Source: Pseudomonas tritici
GTDB lineage: Bacteria; Pseudomonadota; Gammaproteobacteria; Pseudomonadales; Pseudomonadaceae
Assembly (NCBI RefSeq): GCF_014268275.3
Contig: NZ_CP077084.1
Coordinates: forward strand, 186,001 to 250,000
Reading direction: 5' to 3'
DNA length: 64,000 nucleotides
Under the pieces are notes generated by a model that saw only the letters and a list, made by a program, of their open reading frames with translations, was not told the origin of the DNA and ran no database searches. A program made the translations under genes and the position numbers. Shown piece after piece: positions 28,416-37,343 of this stretch; positions within the stretch are counted from its first letter, which is position 1; every line of letters starts with the position of its first letter.

Positions 28416-28721
28416 ATGAAAATCACAGGTCGTGTAGAAGTCGAAGCTGTGACCGACGTGCGTTGTGACGTATGCGATTGCTCTACCCGTCTAGGAAGCG
28501 GCAATTTGAAGTATGGGAGCCTCCATGCGCATTGGGGCTATGGTGCCTTGCACGACGGTGAACGCTATGAGGTGCATCTCTGCGAAACCTGTTTTTTTGC
28601 TACCCTCGCTTACCTCAAGCAGGAGAGACGCACAGCGCACATGTTTGAGACTGACCCTAAATGGCCGGGAGACGATTTCGGGCTGGCCACCAAGGATGAC
28701 TTTTTCCATGACAGGCACTGA
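28416..28721 (+). CDS. Small Cys-rich unknown protein (101 aa)
   Basis: ATG 28416 (MKITGRV) has GAGG ten bases upstream; an in-frame TTG at 28407 is less likely. CDVCDC at about 18-23 and HLCETCFF at about 55-62 form a four-Cys zinc-binding arrangement around YGSLHAHWGYGALHDGERYE. The family resembles small Pseudomonas zinc-binding proteins without known function. It is divergent from the NYN gene and probably has its own promoter in the 150-bp gap. Confidence 0.7.
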   Translation: MKITGRVEVEAVTDVRCDVCDCSTRLGSGNLKYGSLHAHWGYGALHDGERYEVHLCETCFFATLAYLKQERRTAHMFETDPKWPGDDFGLATKDDFFHDRH

Positions 28722-28981
28722 CCGACAACCATGGTGAGGTCATCTATCTAGGCTTTTTGGAACCGGATGACGGCGACTCCATGTACTGACGGAAGGATCG
28801 CATTAAGTCCTCGTCGGTAGCCTTTGGTACGGGCGCGCACCGCGTGGATTTGGCTGGGTGTCGCCAATCGTTGTGGCGATACCGCATAAGCCAAAGCATG
28901 AGTCGCAGGGGAAATTGCTGGGCAACTCACTTACCTTTGGAATGACCAACCAGGCTATCGAACACGCACATTGAAGAGATT

Positions 28982-29395
28982 GTGAACACGGAGGCGCCGC
29001 TCATGAAACTCTCGGACTTCGCGATTTATTTGGGAGCAGGTGAGCCTATGTCAGGTTGTTCTTTGCCTCTAGAGGCAGCAACGGATCTGGCTAAGACGCG
29101 ATGTCCCGAGCACCCCTTCTGCTTGGTTTCGGACTGGATACTCTTTGACCTCACGATGACGCCCGAGCAGATAGGTGCCGTTCATTCCGTTGGACAAGAG
29201 CCTTCAGCTGTCTATGCGCGCAAAGTTGTTTTGGACAGTAGACGTAGATTTCAGGAAGGCGACTGGGTAGTGAGCACTTTAAAGATCTGGTGCGAGGACG
29301 AAGGGCTTTTTTGTACGCGTAACACGCTCTACATACTTTTAGGAAATGGACGCCGACATTCGCTTACGCTCACAGACTATCTATCACTTATCTGA
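28982..29395 (+). CDS. DUF6957-like protein
   Basis: A 137-residue protein that starts with GTG (28982); an internal ATG at 29003 (MKLSDFA) is an alternative. The core LVSDWILFDLTMTPEQIG, VYARKVVLDSRRRFQEGDWV and FCTRNTLYILLGNGRR resembles a family of small Pseudomonas cytoplasmic proteins that I recall as DUF6957. The role is unknown. It is the last cargo gene before the tns operon and faces it convergently. Confidence 0.65.
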   Translation: MNTEAPLMKLSDFAIYLGAGEPMSGCSLPLEAATDLAKTRCPEHPFCLVSDWILFDLTMTPEQIGAVHSVGQEPSAVYARKVVLDSRRRFQEGDWVVSTLKIWCEDEGLFCTRNTLYILLGNGRRHSLTLTDYLSLI

Positions 29396-29562
29396 AAGCG
29401 GCCTGCCGCGGCCCACATGATTATGGACTGATGGGCTCGCAGCCTGTGCGGGTTTGTGGCGGCAAGTCCATGTTGTTTGAACGCTCCTGCCCAACGCGCG
29501 TAACAATCTGATTTCATCACATAGAAAAGACCCAAGCCATTTTACACATGATTAAGGAATCG

Positions 29563-30912
29563 CTATTTGGGCTTCGTCGGCTTGGGCGGTGCTACCGTAT
29601 CGATGTACTCGAAGAATGCACTCGCTTGCTCCTCTGCCGACAGTTGAACTAATGAGGTGGACCGACGTTTTTTGGATAGTTGGGGATCTGTCTGCACGAG
29701 AACGTCCACAGACTTCTGAGCCGCTCGTTCGTGCTCAGTCAGCGCTGAATCGAAGACCTTAGAAATGACACGCTGATGACGGTCATCACGCGTAAATTTC
29801 ACAACGTTCGACTTCATCGGTGCCGGCACATCAAACGGGCATACCAAATGCAGCTGCGCTTTCTTGGGCCGCCCACCTATCGCCAAGTATTGCAATTCCT
29901 CCACCTGACCGGCGCTTACTGTGTAGGCGGTAGACCGGTATGCGTTAAGGATGTCTATAACATTCACCGACTGCCGACCCGCACTGCGACATTCCACATA
30001 TGCAAGCTTCAAAAGCAGCGCTACCAATCGCTTGATCCCAAAAGTGCAACGGTATACCTCCTCAGCAAGCTCAACGATGTCCACGCTAATGTAACCATTG
30101 CTCACCCGCAGGCATTCAGCGATGTAATCTATCCAATCCTGGCTATTGGGCTCTTCCGGTAACATCAGTCGAGGAGCAGCAAGCAGCCGCTGAGTATCTT
30201 CGCTGTTTCGCTTAAGAAGCTTGTGGGCAAGACTGTAGTTGCACACGAAAACCATGGGTGGGCCAATCGCTGCCATGGTCAACAGGATATCAGTCACCAT
30301 TGCGGCCCCAGCCCCCGTGCTAATGTGTTGCATCTCCTCCAGTATCGTGAGAGAGACCCCATGCTTGTTAGCCGCTCGTCGCGACTCCTTTAGAAGTATG
30401 GCAACAGTGCTCATGCGAAGCTTGGGGTTATCTCCAAAAACAAAGTTCTCAAGAAGAGCTTTTCCGCTCGCCTTACCTCTAGCACTAGCATACCAATGCG
30501 ACAGCAGGGGCACGGTGCCTTGGTAAAGATCGCACGACAGCTCTGTTGGCTGCGGTAGTACCTTGCGCAACGCCACAATGGTTTGGCTTTTTCCAATCCC
30601 GGCCAAACCCGTTAAGCACAGGGGGGATACTTCGAGCTCTGGTGGGTTGAATACCCTCGCTGAGTATTGGGCCTGGCTCGAGAAGAGCTGCTGACTGTGT
30701 AATGACGCCCTGCCTACCATCTCTTTGATGAATGCCAGGGAAAACTGATTGGGGATAAAAATTTGTTTAAGCGTACTTTCCAACAGCTCAGCTGCAATCA
30801 GAGGATCGATGGATTCCAGTCCCTCTACAGGCTCTGGTCTTACGGTGACCTTGGTACGGATTTTTTCTGAGTCCAGGCAATCACTGAACCGAGTGTCGGT
30901 TAGAGTGTTCAT
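29563..30912 (-). CDS. tnsC: TnsC-like AAA+ transposition regulator
   Basis: The 449-residue AAA+ ATPase has Walker A GLAGIGKS near residues 102-109 and Walker B-like LTILEEMQHIS near 195. In Tn7-type elements TnsC polymerises on target DNA selected by TniQ proteins and recruits and activates the TnsA-TnsB transposase. It is shorter than Tn7 TnsC (about 555 residues), as in many Tn7-like relatives. Its ATG overlaps the tnsB stop by four bases, so the three genes form one coupled operon reading away from tnsD. Confidence 0.9.
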   Translation of the reverse strand: MNTLTDTRFSDCLDSEKIRTKVTVRPEPVEGLESIDPLIAAELLESTLKQIFIPNQFSLAFIKEMVGRASLHSQQLFSSQAQYSARVFNPPELEVSPLCLTGLAGIGKSQTIVALRKVLPQPTELSCDLYQGTVPLLSHWYASARGKASGKALLENFVFGDNPKLRMSTVAILLKESRRAANKHGVSLTILEEMQHISTGAGAAMVTDILLTMAAIGPPMVFVCNYSLAHKLLKRNSEDTQRLLAAPRLMLPEEPNSQDWIDYIAECLRVSNGYISVDIVELAEEVYRCTFGIKRLVALLLKLAYVECRSAGRQSVNVIDILNAYRSTAYTVSAGQVEELQYLAIGGRPKKAQLHLVCPFDVPAPMKSNVVKFTRDDRHQRVISKVFDSALTEHERAAQKSVDVLVQTDPQLSKKRRSTSLVQLSAEEQASAFFEYIDTVAPPKPTKPK

Positions 30913-32918
30913 CCCGTTTTACCTGTTAAGCGATCATAGTCGTCTGAATCTCGCAGCACCGACGAGTTTCTTGGAGGACGCCCCGGTTTTCGACTACCGC
31001 TGAATGCTTCCTCCCCTGTGTTCTGCTTGAACTTGTCCCACATGTGCTGCTCCGTGGCTGGGGTTTCGTCGCGAAGCACAGCCTTACCTTCGTGCCTCAT
31101 TTGATCAATGTCTTGGAGATCGCGTAGCGAAATATCCACGAACCTCTCACTGGTCCTTTGAGAGCGGAGGAAGTCGAGCTCATAGAGCGTACCGTTTACC
31201 TCAATCCATATGTGCCGTACGCACATTGTGAGGGTGTAGGCTGATGTAGAAATCACTCCGTTCTTCGCTACCCGATCAAATACACCTGTCGCGACCAGCG
31301 ATTGAGATCTGTACTTACGCCCGTAAAAGTACACTGCGTCCTTCTGGATTGTGGCTGGTCTTTCCGCCAGGAATTTCCTGACAGCAGTATCGGGATGCAT
31401 CGTTTGGCCTGAGTTTCTGGCCCGCTTGTCCCAGTACTGAAAGATCGCAACCGGTGTAGGCTTAACTCCCGCCAGTATCAGCTCCTCATCCATTCGACGA
31501 CTGGCGTCTGACACACGATTATCCAGTAGCACCTGCACGATTTCTCGTTTTGCCATCTGCACGAAATTCAGCGTGCTGTGGAAATAGCTGGGTTGATCCC
31601 ATGTTTTCTTGTCTCTCGGGTGAGATGACTCCACCGTCGCTTTGGACTGTCCGGAGAACACAGGGGTATTCTCAAAGGTGCCTAGCCAACTGATTTCGGA
31701 CTCCACGTCGTAGTTAGCTCCCGGACCGCGATCGAATACGAGCGCCCCAGATAGACCGTGACTTGGCCAATCATCAGCCTCAATGGGAATCCCGAATAGC
31801 TCACAATATTTGACCTTATCGCTAGCCATCGAATACAGGCACATTCTGTAGGCGTCCATGCTTTCCTTTCCATCAGCGAAACCGATGCCCAAGATGAGTC
31901 CCGAGAGTCCACACACGGCTCGAACGACGCAAAAGCTATCGACCGCGCTACCCTCCGTTACTCCGGAAAGCTTCTCGGAGATGTAATAGCCATCAAATTC
32001 AACACGCTGATTCACGTTGAGCAATCGATCCGCGAAGCTTCCCAGAGATCCCGAGATGGCACGCGTCTTGTGCGTCCCTCTAACCCCAATGGATCGCTGC
32101 TTAGGATTGACCGCTTGTTCAATCTGATATCGGACTTGGGAAAACGTGGGAAAAGGTTCACCGTTGGGATGAATGAACCTGATGCCATCGCTACCTTTCT
32201 TCGTCACACACCCAAACACCTTGGTAAGAATTTCCGCATAAATGGTGTTTGCAGTTTTGTAGGGAGAACGGCAAGCGATATATCCCGAAAGAATCTTTTC
32301 TTTCATCGCTTGGTCGGACCGAAAGCCCCAGCTCTTACCATGTGGCGAGGGGCGCCCCAATTTGCGTACGTATGACGGATCATCTCGATTCCACCCACCA
32401 ATACGATGCAGTGGTGGCATCAGCGCCCATTTGTTGTGGCCGAATACGATGTAGGTATAGAACCAGAGCCGTAGACGAGCAGCATTTTGCTCAGGCTTGT
32501 GAGCCTTGGCATGTGCATTGATGATGGCGTCCGGGCTGTCACTGGAGAGTATTTCGGCGAGTCTTAGGACCAGATCAGAAATGGCAGCGAAACGACGATT
32601 GACCTTCTGATCATAGCTTTCCTTGGAAGACACACGTCGGCTCTCTCGATGCGATATGGAAATGCCTCCAACAGGCTCAAGCCACGGGGGAGTATTGTCT
32701 GTTATACCAAGCTCGAGTATCAGTCCATCCTCAAGCGCCTCTTCAAATTCGATTCGTGTCAACGTAATGAGAAGTGAGGCAAGCTCATGATTGCCGTCAT
32801 AAAACTCAACCAGGCGGACTCGGTTGGTACTGCCGTCACTGTGGAGGAAGTGGTAGATCTTCCCCTTTTCCAGAGACAAAAAACCCTCAGGCGCGATCAG
32901 TCTAGCGCCCGAGATCAC
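30909..32918 (-). CDS. tnsB: TnsB-like DDE transposase
   Basis: A 669-residue member of the Mu/Tn7/retroviral integrase class. The catalytic acids lie in EFDGYYI (about residue 305), LVFDRGPGAN (about 397) and TVESSHPRD (about 427). TnsB binds the repeated sites at both transposon ends and joins the 3' ends to target. The start codon is GTG, in a four-base GTGA overlap with the tnsA stop. The N-terminal part should contain the end-binding helix-turn-helix domains. Confidence 0.93.
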   Translation of the reverse strand: MISGARLIAPEGFLSLEKGKIYHFLHSDGSTNRVRLVEFYDGNHELASLLITLTRIEFEEALEDGLILELGITDNTPPWLEPVGGISISHRESRRVSSKESYDQKVNRRFAAISDLVLRLAEILSSDSPDAIINAHAKAHKPEQNAARLRLWFYTYIVFGHNKWALMPPLHRIGGWNRDDPSYVRKLGRPSPHGKSWGFRSDQAMKEKILSGYIACRSPYKTANTIYAEILTKVFGCVTKKGSDGIRFIHPNGEPFPTFSQVRYQIEQAVNPKQRSIGVRGTHKTRAISGSLGSFADRLLNVNQRVEFDGYYISEKLSGVTEGSAVDSFCVVRAVCGLSGLILGIGFADGKESMDAYRMCLYSMASDKVKYCELFGIPIEADDWPSHGLSGALVFDRGPGANYDVESEISWLGTFENTPVFSGQSKATVESSHPRDKKTWDQPSYFHSTLNFVQMAKREIVQVLLDNRVSDASRRMDEELILAGVKPTPVAIFQYWDKRARNSGQTMHPDTAVRKFLAERPATIQKDAVYFYGRKYRSQSLVATGVFDRVAKNGVISTSAYTLTMCVRHIWIEVNGTLYELDFLRSQRTSERFVDISLRDLQDIDQMRHEGKAVLRDETPATEQHMWDKFKQNTGEEAFSGSRKPGRPPRNSSVLRDSDDYDRLTGKTG

Positions 32919-33847
32919 GACGCTATCCCCTGAAAAAGTGATGCGTATATCTGAAGAAGATCACCTCCTTCCATGTCGAGAGGCTGATCAATGAGTATAG
33001 GTTTTAAGAAGTTGACCAGGAGCTTGCGTTGCCAGATATCCTGGTAGATTTTCGCAATGAATTGATCCCGACTCGCCCAGCATTTCGCGTATCGGATCGC
33101 AACGTACGCTACAGGCTCGCCGGCAAAAGCTGCTTCCCGAACCGCAGAGCTAAAGTCATCTAACAAATTAGGACCTAGCGACAACGGCAGTTCGTGGGTC
33201 ATGAATAGCAGGTCCAAATTGGCAATCACTGTAGGGGACAGCTCATCCATGGACATCTGCACAGTTCTGACGCCAGCGCTGGCGTAGTAGAGCTTTTCCA
33301 ACTCGGTTCGAAGGGTAGCGTGCGCGCGATCTTTCTTTTGCTGCACCGGGGTTTTTGCAGCCGTGATCCGACGTTCACCGAATGCCGCTTTGCTGTCCTT
33401 CACCGTCCAGTTGATGGTATATGGAATGCCTTCCTGGTCCTTCAGATACAACAGGAGGTCTCCTTGGTAGGGGAACGGCATTTTCACCCGCCGCCCATCG
33501 GCCAAGTCCACACCGATCTCGTGATGCTTAAATCCCAACTCTTTGGCTATCTCGACCGTCCCAGTGACAGGACAGAGGAAGTAGCCCTTCGTGAGTGGAT
33601 GACCGCGGAGCGGATGCCCGGAGCTCAACGGCCACAGCATTTTCTGCTCGTGAAGGTCGATCAAATCGGGATGGTAGAGCGCTAACTGACTAAAGACCTT
33701 TTCTGGAGTCGAAAGAGCATGTATTGCGCGGCCCAGCCTTCGACTATTGAGCCGGCTTATGCGAGAACCCTTCGGTGCCTCCCGGGGAATTGCCAACGTC
33801 GCCGGGATGTACGTGTCGCCCCATTCGAACCGACCTTGCCGGCTCAT
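32915..33847 (-). CDS. tnsA: TnsA-like endonuclease subunit
   Basis: I chose ATG 33847 (MSRQGRFEWGDTYI) because TGGAG lies six bases before it; an upstream in-frame ATG at 33907 has no such site. At 310 residues it is close to Tn7 TnsA (273). The restriction-enzyme-like core GDLLLYLKDQEG...TVKDSK lies at about residues 125-150, with the acidic residue and lysine expected for cleavage of the 5' ends. Having TnsA implies cut-and-paste transposition. It is the first gene of the tnsABC operon and divergent from tnsD. Confidence 0.9.
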   Translation of the reverse strand: MSRQGRFEWGDTYIPATLAIPREAPKGSRISRLNSRRLGRAIHALSTPEKVFSQLALYHPDLIDLHEQKMLWPLSSGHPLRGHPLTKGYFLCPVTGTVEIAKELGFKHHEIGVDLADGRRVKMPFPYQGDLLLYLKDQEGIPYTINWTVKDSKAAFGERRITAAKTPVQQKKDRAHATLRTELEKLYYASAGVRTVQMSMDELSPTVIANLDLLFMTHELPLSLGPNLLDDFSSAVREAAFAGEPVAYVAIRYAKCWASRDQFIAKIYQDIWQRKLLVNFLKPILIDQPLDMEGGDLLQIYASLFQGIAS

Positions 33848-34491
33848 TATGAGCTCCATTCTTTTCTGCGGTGTCATACAGATAGTCCAATTTCTATAGG
33901 GCACCACTCAGTCATAAAAGCTGGGGATAAAATCAATGACTTACGTGGAGCCCTTGCCGTTCGGGCACGTGTACATCAGCGCTTCTGTGGATAAAGCGCA
34001 TTTCTTGTGGATGAACGAATCCTTGCGAGGCTTGACGCCTCACAACCAGAAATAGAGAATGGAATGGTCAGCCGGTTAAATCTGACTTATCCACAGGGGC
34101 TCAAGGTCGCACTTGAGTCCCTGTCTCTAATTAGTTCGTAACGTAGAAATTTAATAGTTATTCATCGGTAGCCTCGGTGATTCCGCCATTGCTTACCCCA
34201 TAGTCAGTTATCACTCTACCTTCTCTGGGTTTAAACGCGCATAGAAGAAGCATATTACCGTTAGGACGGCGACAGTGACAACAGATAGCGTTGTTCCCGT
34301 CGGTGGGTGTTCGTGGGCTATAAGAGGTTAATCGACAAGCTCTCATAATCATTTCTTACTTAAAATATCCAGTTATACGATTTGGAAATTAAAAGCCTAA
34401 TTAAGAATTTTGGAATACCACTGTTATAAAAATAAGTCTCCCTCCGTGTAGAAGCATTTCCTAGTCTTAATGCTCTATCGAGGATGGACTA
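33848..34491. promoter_or_regulatory. Divergent tnsA / tnsD control region
   Basis: A 644-bp gap between divergent tnsABC and tnsD must hold both promoters. It carries two DnaA-box sequences in opposite orientations, TGTGGATAA at about 33988 and TTATCCACA at about 34088, and becomes AT-rich toward tnsD. A 64-codon frame at 34158-34352 has a CCHC motif but no clear ribosome site; I do not call it a gene. Confidence 0.45.
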
Positions 34492-36075
34492 ATGAGTATC
34501 TGCATTTCAACAGCGCCCACAGAAGTGCTCAAATGGTTTGAAGATGAAACCTTCTACAGCCTTTGCAGCCGCCAGCACTGCTGGTTGGGGCATATAGATA
34601 CGCCGGCAACGCTAGAGTGGCTCTATGGCCCTAACTACCGCTCAGTAACTCACGATTTCCCTGGCAATCTCGATGCGCTAAGCAGCCGGCTTACAGATTG
34701 CTGGGGCGACGTAGAGTCCATAATCTATGGACACACCATCTTCCCGTTATTTCGCCCATTCCAGTGCCAGACACAGATCCAAAGTGTAGAGACGTTGATG
34801 AGAGGTCCATCAGTCGGCTCACTGAAATATCGCTTAGGGTTGCTAACAGGCCGGTTCGGGGCTGAGCACCCCTTGAAAGCATGTTCCATCTGCATGGGCC
34901 GAGATCTGAGTCTACATGGCGTAGCTTACTGGCATAGGAGCCATCAATATCCAGGAGTGCTTTTGTGCCCAATACACCATTCGCCTCTGCTGGTAAGTGC
35001 ACTCAATCGCCCATGGTCAGGGCGCTTTCGCTGGGTCCTTCCGGAAGAGCAATATCTGGAACCCTATACATCAGTCCTTCAAACGAACAGTGCAGCGCGG
35101 TCTATTGGAGGCGCTGTTTTGGATCTGGCATCCCTCCCATTATCGAGACGTTTTGAACCATCCATAGTCTGCACCGTGTATCGAGACTTTATAGATAGAC
35201 CTACGCATAACCTATCAACTTTTTTGGAGCACACTAACTTACTGCAGCCGTATTCACCGTTCACATCACTCCCTACTACTAATAAGCAAGCGAAGATGTT
35301 CATCTCGCAAATGTTAAGAGCCCCACGTGGCCATCACCATCCGTTGAAGCACTTGACGTTAATAACTTTCCTTTTCGACAGCTTCGCTGAGTTCGTTAGT
35401 GCGTATGATCGCATGGTAATTTCGCACGATGAGCAACCCCATTTCAGAGTTAGTGCTAATAAGCGCCTCAAAACAACGCGAGTTTTAACATCCCCGAATC
35501 GCCAGACTATGGCTCGCAAGCCAAAAAAGCTAAAACCTCCTATACGGGCTAGCATAGTTCGGCTCTTGTTAACAGGATTACCAAAGCAGGATATTTGCGA
35601 TAAATTCGATATCACTATCTGTACGCTAAATCGGATTATCCGAGAAGAAGAAGGCCTAAAGTATAAAAGGAAAGAAATTGAGCTGGAATTAAATCTACAA
35701 GCGTATCGATCAACGTGGACAAATGCAGTCTCTTTAAATAAAGATGCTAGTGCCAAAAAAATACGATATGTTATTCCTGAAACCTACGCTTGGCTATATA
35801 GAAATGATCGAGAATGGCTGAATACGCAAATCCGCAAATTGCCGTCAGGGCGTGGCGGAAACAATTCTAGATTGAATTGGGATGAGCGTGACGTGTCGCT
35901 TGTCTCTCTGGTCGAGACCGTCTTAAAAGAAAGCGCTCAAAAACCGGATGGAGCACATATTAAAATGAATGATATTTATCGTTTGGTGCCTATGTTGTAT
36001 CGATCCCTCGAGATAAAGGACCGCTATCCGAAGACTAGAGCATTAATCCGAAAAATTATTTGTGGACGATATTAG
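34492..36075 (+). CDS. tnsD: TnsD-like TniQ-family target selector
   Basis: At 527 residues it has the length of Tn7 TnsD (508). The N-terminal TniQ region has the zinc-finger signature CSICMG...CPIHHSPL at about residues 125-165. The C-terminal half carries DNA-binding helix-turn-helix features (TGLPKQDICDKFDIT...LNRII near 365). TnsD recognises the end of glmS and directs insertion into attTn7, which fits the position of this element. It is divergent from tnsABC and faces the second TniQ gene. Confidence 0.87.
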   Translation: MSICISTAPTEVLKWFEDETFYSLCSRQHCWLGHIDTPATLEWLYGPNYRSVTHDFPGNLDALSSRLTDCWGDVESIIYGHTIFPLFRPFQCQTQIQSVETLMRGPSVGSLKYRLGLLTGRFGAEHPLKACSICMGRDLSLHGVAYWHRSHQYPGVLLCPIHHSPLLVSALNRPWSGRFRWVLPEEQYLEPYTSVLQTNSAARSIGGAVLDLASLPLSRRFEPSIVCTVYRDFIDRPTHNLSTFLEHTNLLQPYSPFTSLPTTNKQAKMFISQMLRAPRGHHHPLKHLTLITFLFDSFAEFVSAYDRMVISHDEQPHFRVSANKRLKTTRVLTSPNRQTMARKPKKLKPPIRASIVRLLLTGLPKQDICDKFDITICTLNRIIREEEGLKYKRKEIELELNLQAYRSTWTNAVSLNKDASAKKIRYVIPETYAWLYRNDREWLNTQIRKLPSGRGGNNSRLNWDERDVSLVSLVETVLKESAQKPDGAHIKMNDIYRLVPMLYRSLEIKDRYPKTRALIRKIICGRY

Positions 36076-36126
36076 TTCTTATAAACTCCGCTTACTCTGA
36101 TGTTTGACGTTCAAAATTATGCATCG

Positions 36127-37239
36127 CTATAAACAAGCGGTTTTTTTTGGGGCGGGAAAGTCGCAGCACGCATACCTTGCCTTTTTTCTACGGGCGAGAC
36201 TATCTAAAGTTTCAGATTCCGCAAAATCTTTAAACGGATACGGACAAGACCAGTACCCCATGCCATGCACTTCATCCTCTTGTACAAACTGAAGCGACTC
36301 GAATCCACCAGAGTTATAAGTATGCCAAAGAGAGTCTATAGGACGAAAGCTAGCGCTGGCTGCTCTCAGGCTATTCAGAAAATGATCGAACCTGTCAAAA
36401 TAAACTATTACCATGTCAAAATAAGAGAAGCTCAGCACATTGACCATCAGTCCGTTATTTTGGGACTTGGCACAGCTCATCGAATGTATGCGCTTATCGA
36501 GCCATTCTAGGTCATTTTCAAGTTGATCGATACGTTCAGACGTTGTAGATCTAAGTTGAAGCAGTCTTTCTATTAAAACGCAAATGGCTTTTTCAATTGG
36601 AATATGGAATGAGCATTTATAGAAACCCACTACGAAAGAGGCCAATTTAGCTTCCACTTCATCAACACCGGTGTCTGCAACTACCTCATTCAGATATCTG
36701 CCATTGCAGCCACTCCACATTACTTCCAGCCCATGATTATCGACCGAAAAATGTTCACCACAAAATGGACAGTTGTGAACCAGCTTGGTTGAATGCTTTG
36801 TACAAACATTCACATCGCTGTGCAAGGGACGGCGCCAGTACGAATAGCCCAATGACTTTATGTCGTCTGATAAACAATCAGGGCAGAACGAGTGTGAAAG
36901 CGCGCTGCTCTCAATCACATATCCAGAATTGGTGTAGCTGGCTAGCGAATATGAAATGTCATGCTCATCCTTGAAAACTGAGTTCATTGGATAGTTAGTA
37001 TGCTCATGCAGAAGCCGATTAAACCCATGACATCCTGACCAGCCAAGGATGGAAGCAATCTTTCTAACATCCTTGGTTAGGATATTCCCATTGGCTAACG
37101 AGGAAAGCTCATGTTTTCCGAAATTCAGGTACAGAGTCCGCGCTACGTATGAACGCAAAGACTCACCACGCTGGATTCTGAGACGCATCGAATCCCCAGT
37201 GATTGGCATTTCTTTCACCACGACACAACCGACGATCAA
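36127..37239 (-). CDS. tniQ: Second, short TniQ-family protein
   Basis: A 370-residue protein with the TniQ start pattern (ESLRSYVARTLYLNFG) and zinc ligands CPDCL...HSTKLVHNCPFCG at about 118-160. The true start may be MPITGDSMRLRIQRG or MRLRIQRG just inside the frame. It is far shorter than TnsD and lacks an evident C-terminal DNA-binding region. It lies tail-to-tail with tnsD, 51 bp apart, and its 5' end is only about 75 bp from the transposon end. It may serve a second targeting pathway or regulate tnsD. Confidence 0.78.
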   Translation of the reverse strand: MIVGCVVVKEMPITGDSMRLRIQRGESLRSYVARTLYLNFGKHELSSLANGNILTKDVRKIASILGWSGCHGFNRLLHEHTNYPMNSVFKDEHDISYSLASYTNSGYVIESSALSHSFCPDCLSDDIKSLGYSYWRRPLHSDVNVCTKHSTKLVHNCPFCGEHFSVDNHGLEVMWSGCNGRYLNEVVADTGVDEVEAKLASFVVGFYKCSFHIPIEKAICVLIERLLQLRSTTSERIDQLENDLEWLDKRIHSMSCAKSQNNGLMVNVLSFSYFDMVIVYFDRFDHFLNSLRAASASFRPIDSLWHTYNSGGFESLQFVQEDEVHGMGYWSCPYPFKDFAESETLDSLARRKKARYACCDFPAPKKTACL

Positions 37240-37274
37240 GAAATGTCGAGAGGCTACCTAGCCTGGCAGCCCCA

Positions 37275-37313
37275 TCGACAGTTTTAATTCGCAAGCGACA
37301 GCTTTAATTCACA
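37275..37313. mobile_element. Tn7-like transposon end with two TnsB-like sites
   Basis: Two 19-bp direct repeats, CGACAGTTTTAATTCGCAA (37275-37293) and CGACAGCTTTAATTCACAA (37295-37313), lie 20 bp apart. They end in the ACA expected at a Tn7-type end (TGT read from outside). They are close to glmS, where Tn7 places its right end. Confidence 0.8.
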
Positions 37314-37343
37314 AAGACCAAGGGCCTCCAGGCGCGTGCCGTA
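37314..37343. other. attTn7 junction and candidate target duplication
   Basis: Thirty bases separate the transposon end from the glmS stop. The five adjacent to the end (AAGAC, 37314-37318) are the candidate target duplication, which puts insertion 25 bp after the stop, as in classical attTn7. The partner copy should lie beyond the left window edge. Confidence 0.75.

Noticed and set aside
34158..34352. A 64-codon frame with a CCHC motif before tnsD
   Set aside because: No clear ribosome site, located in the shared promoter region; too weak to call.
1..37313. CRISPR array or CRISPR-guided transposition genes
   Set aside because: No regularly spaced direct repeats of CRISPR type and no Cas-like proteins were seen; the two TniQ genes alone do not indicate a CAST.
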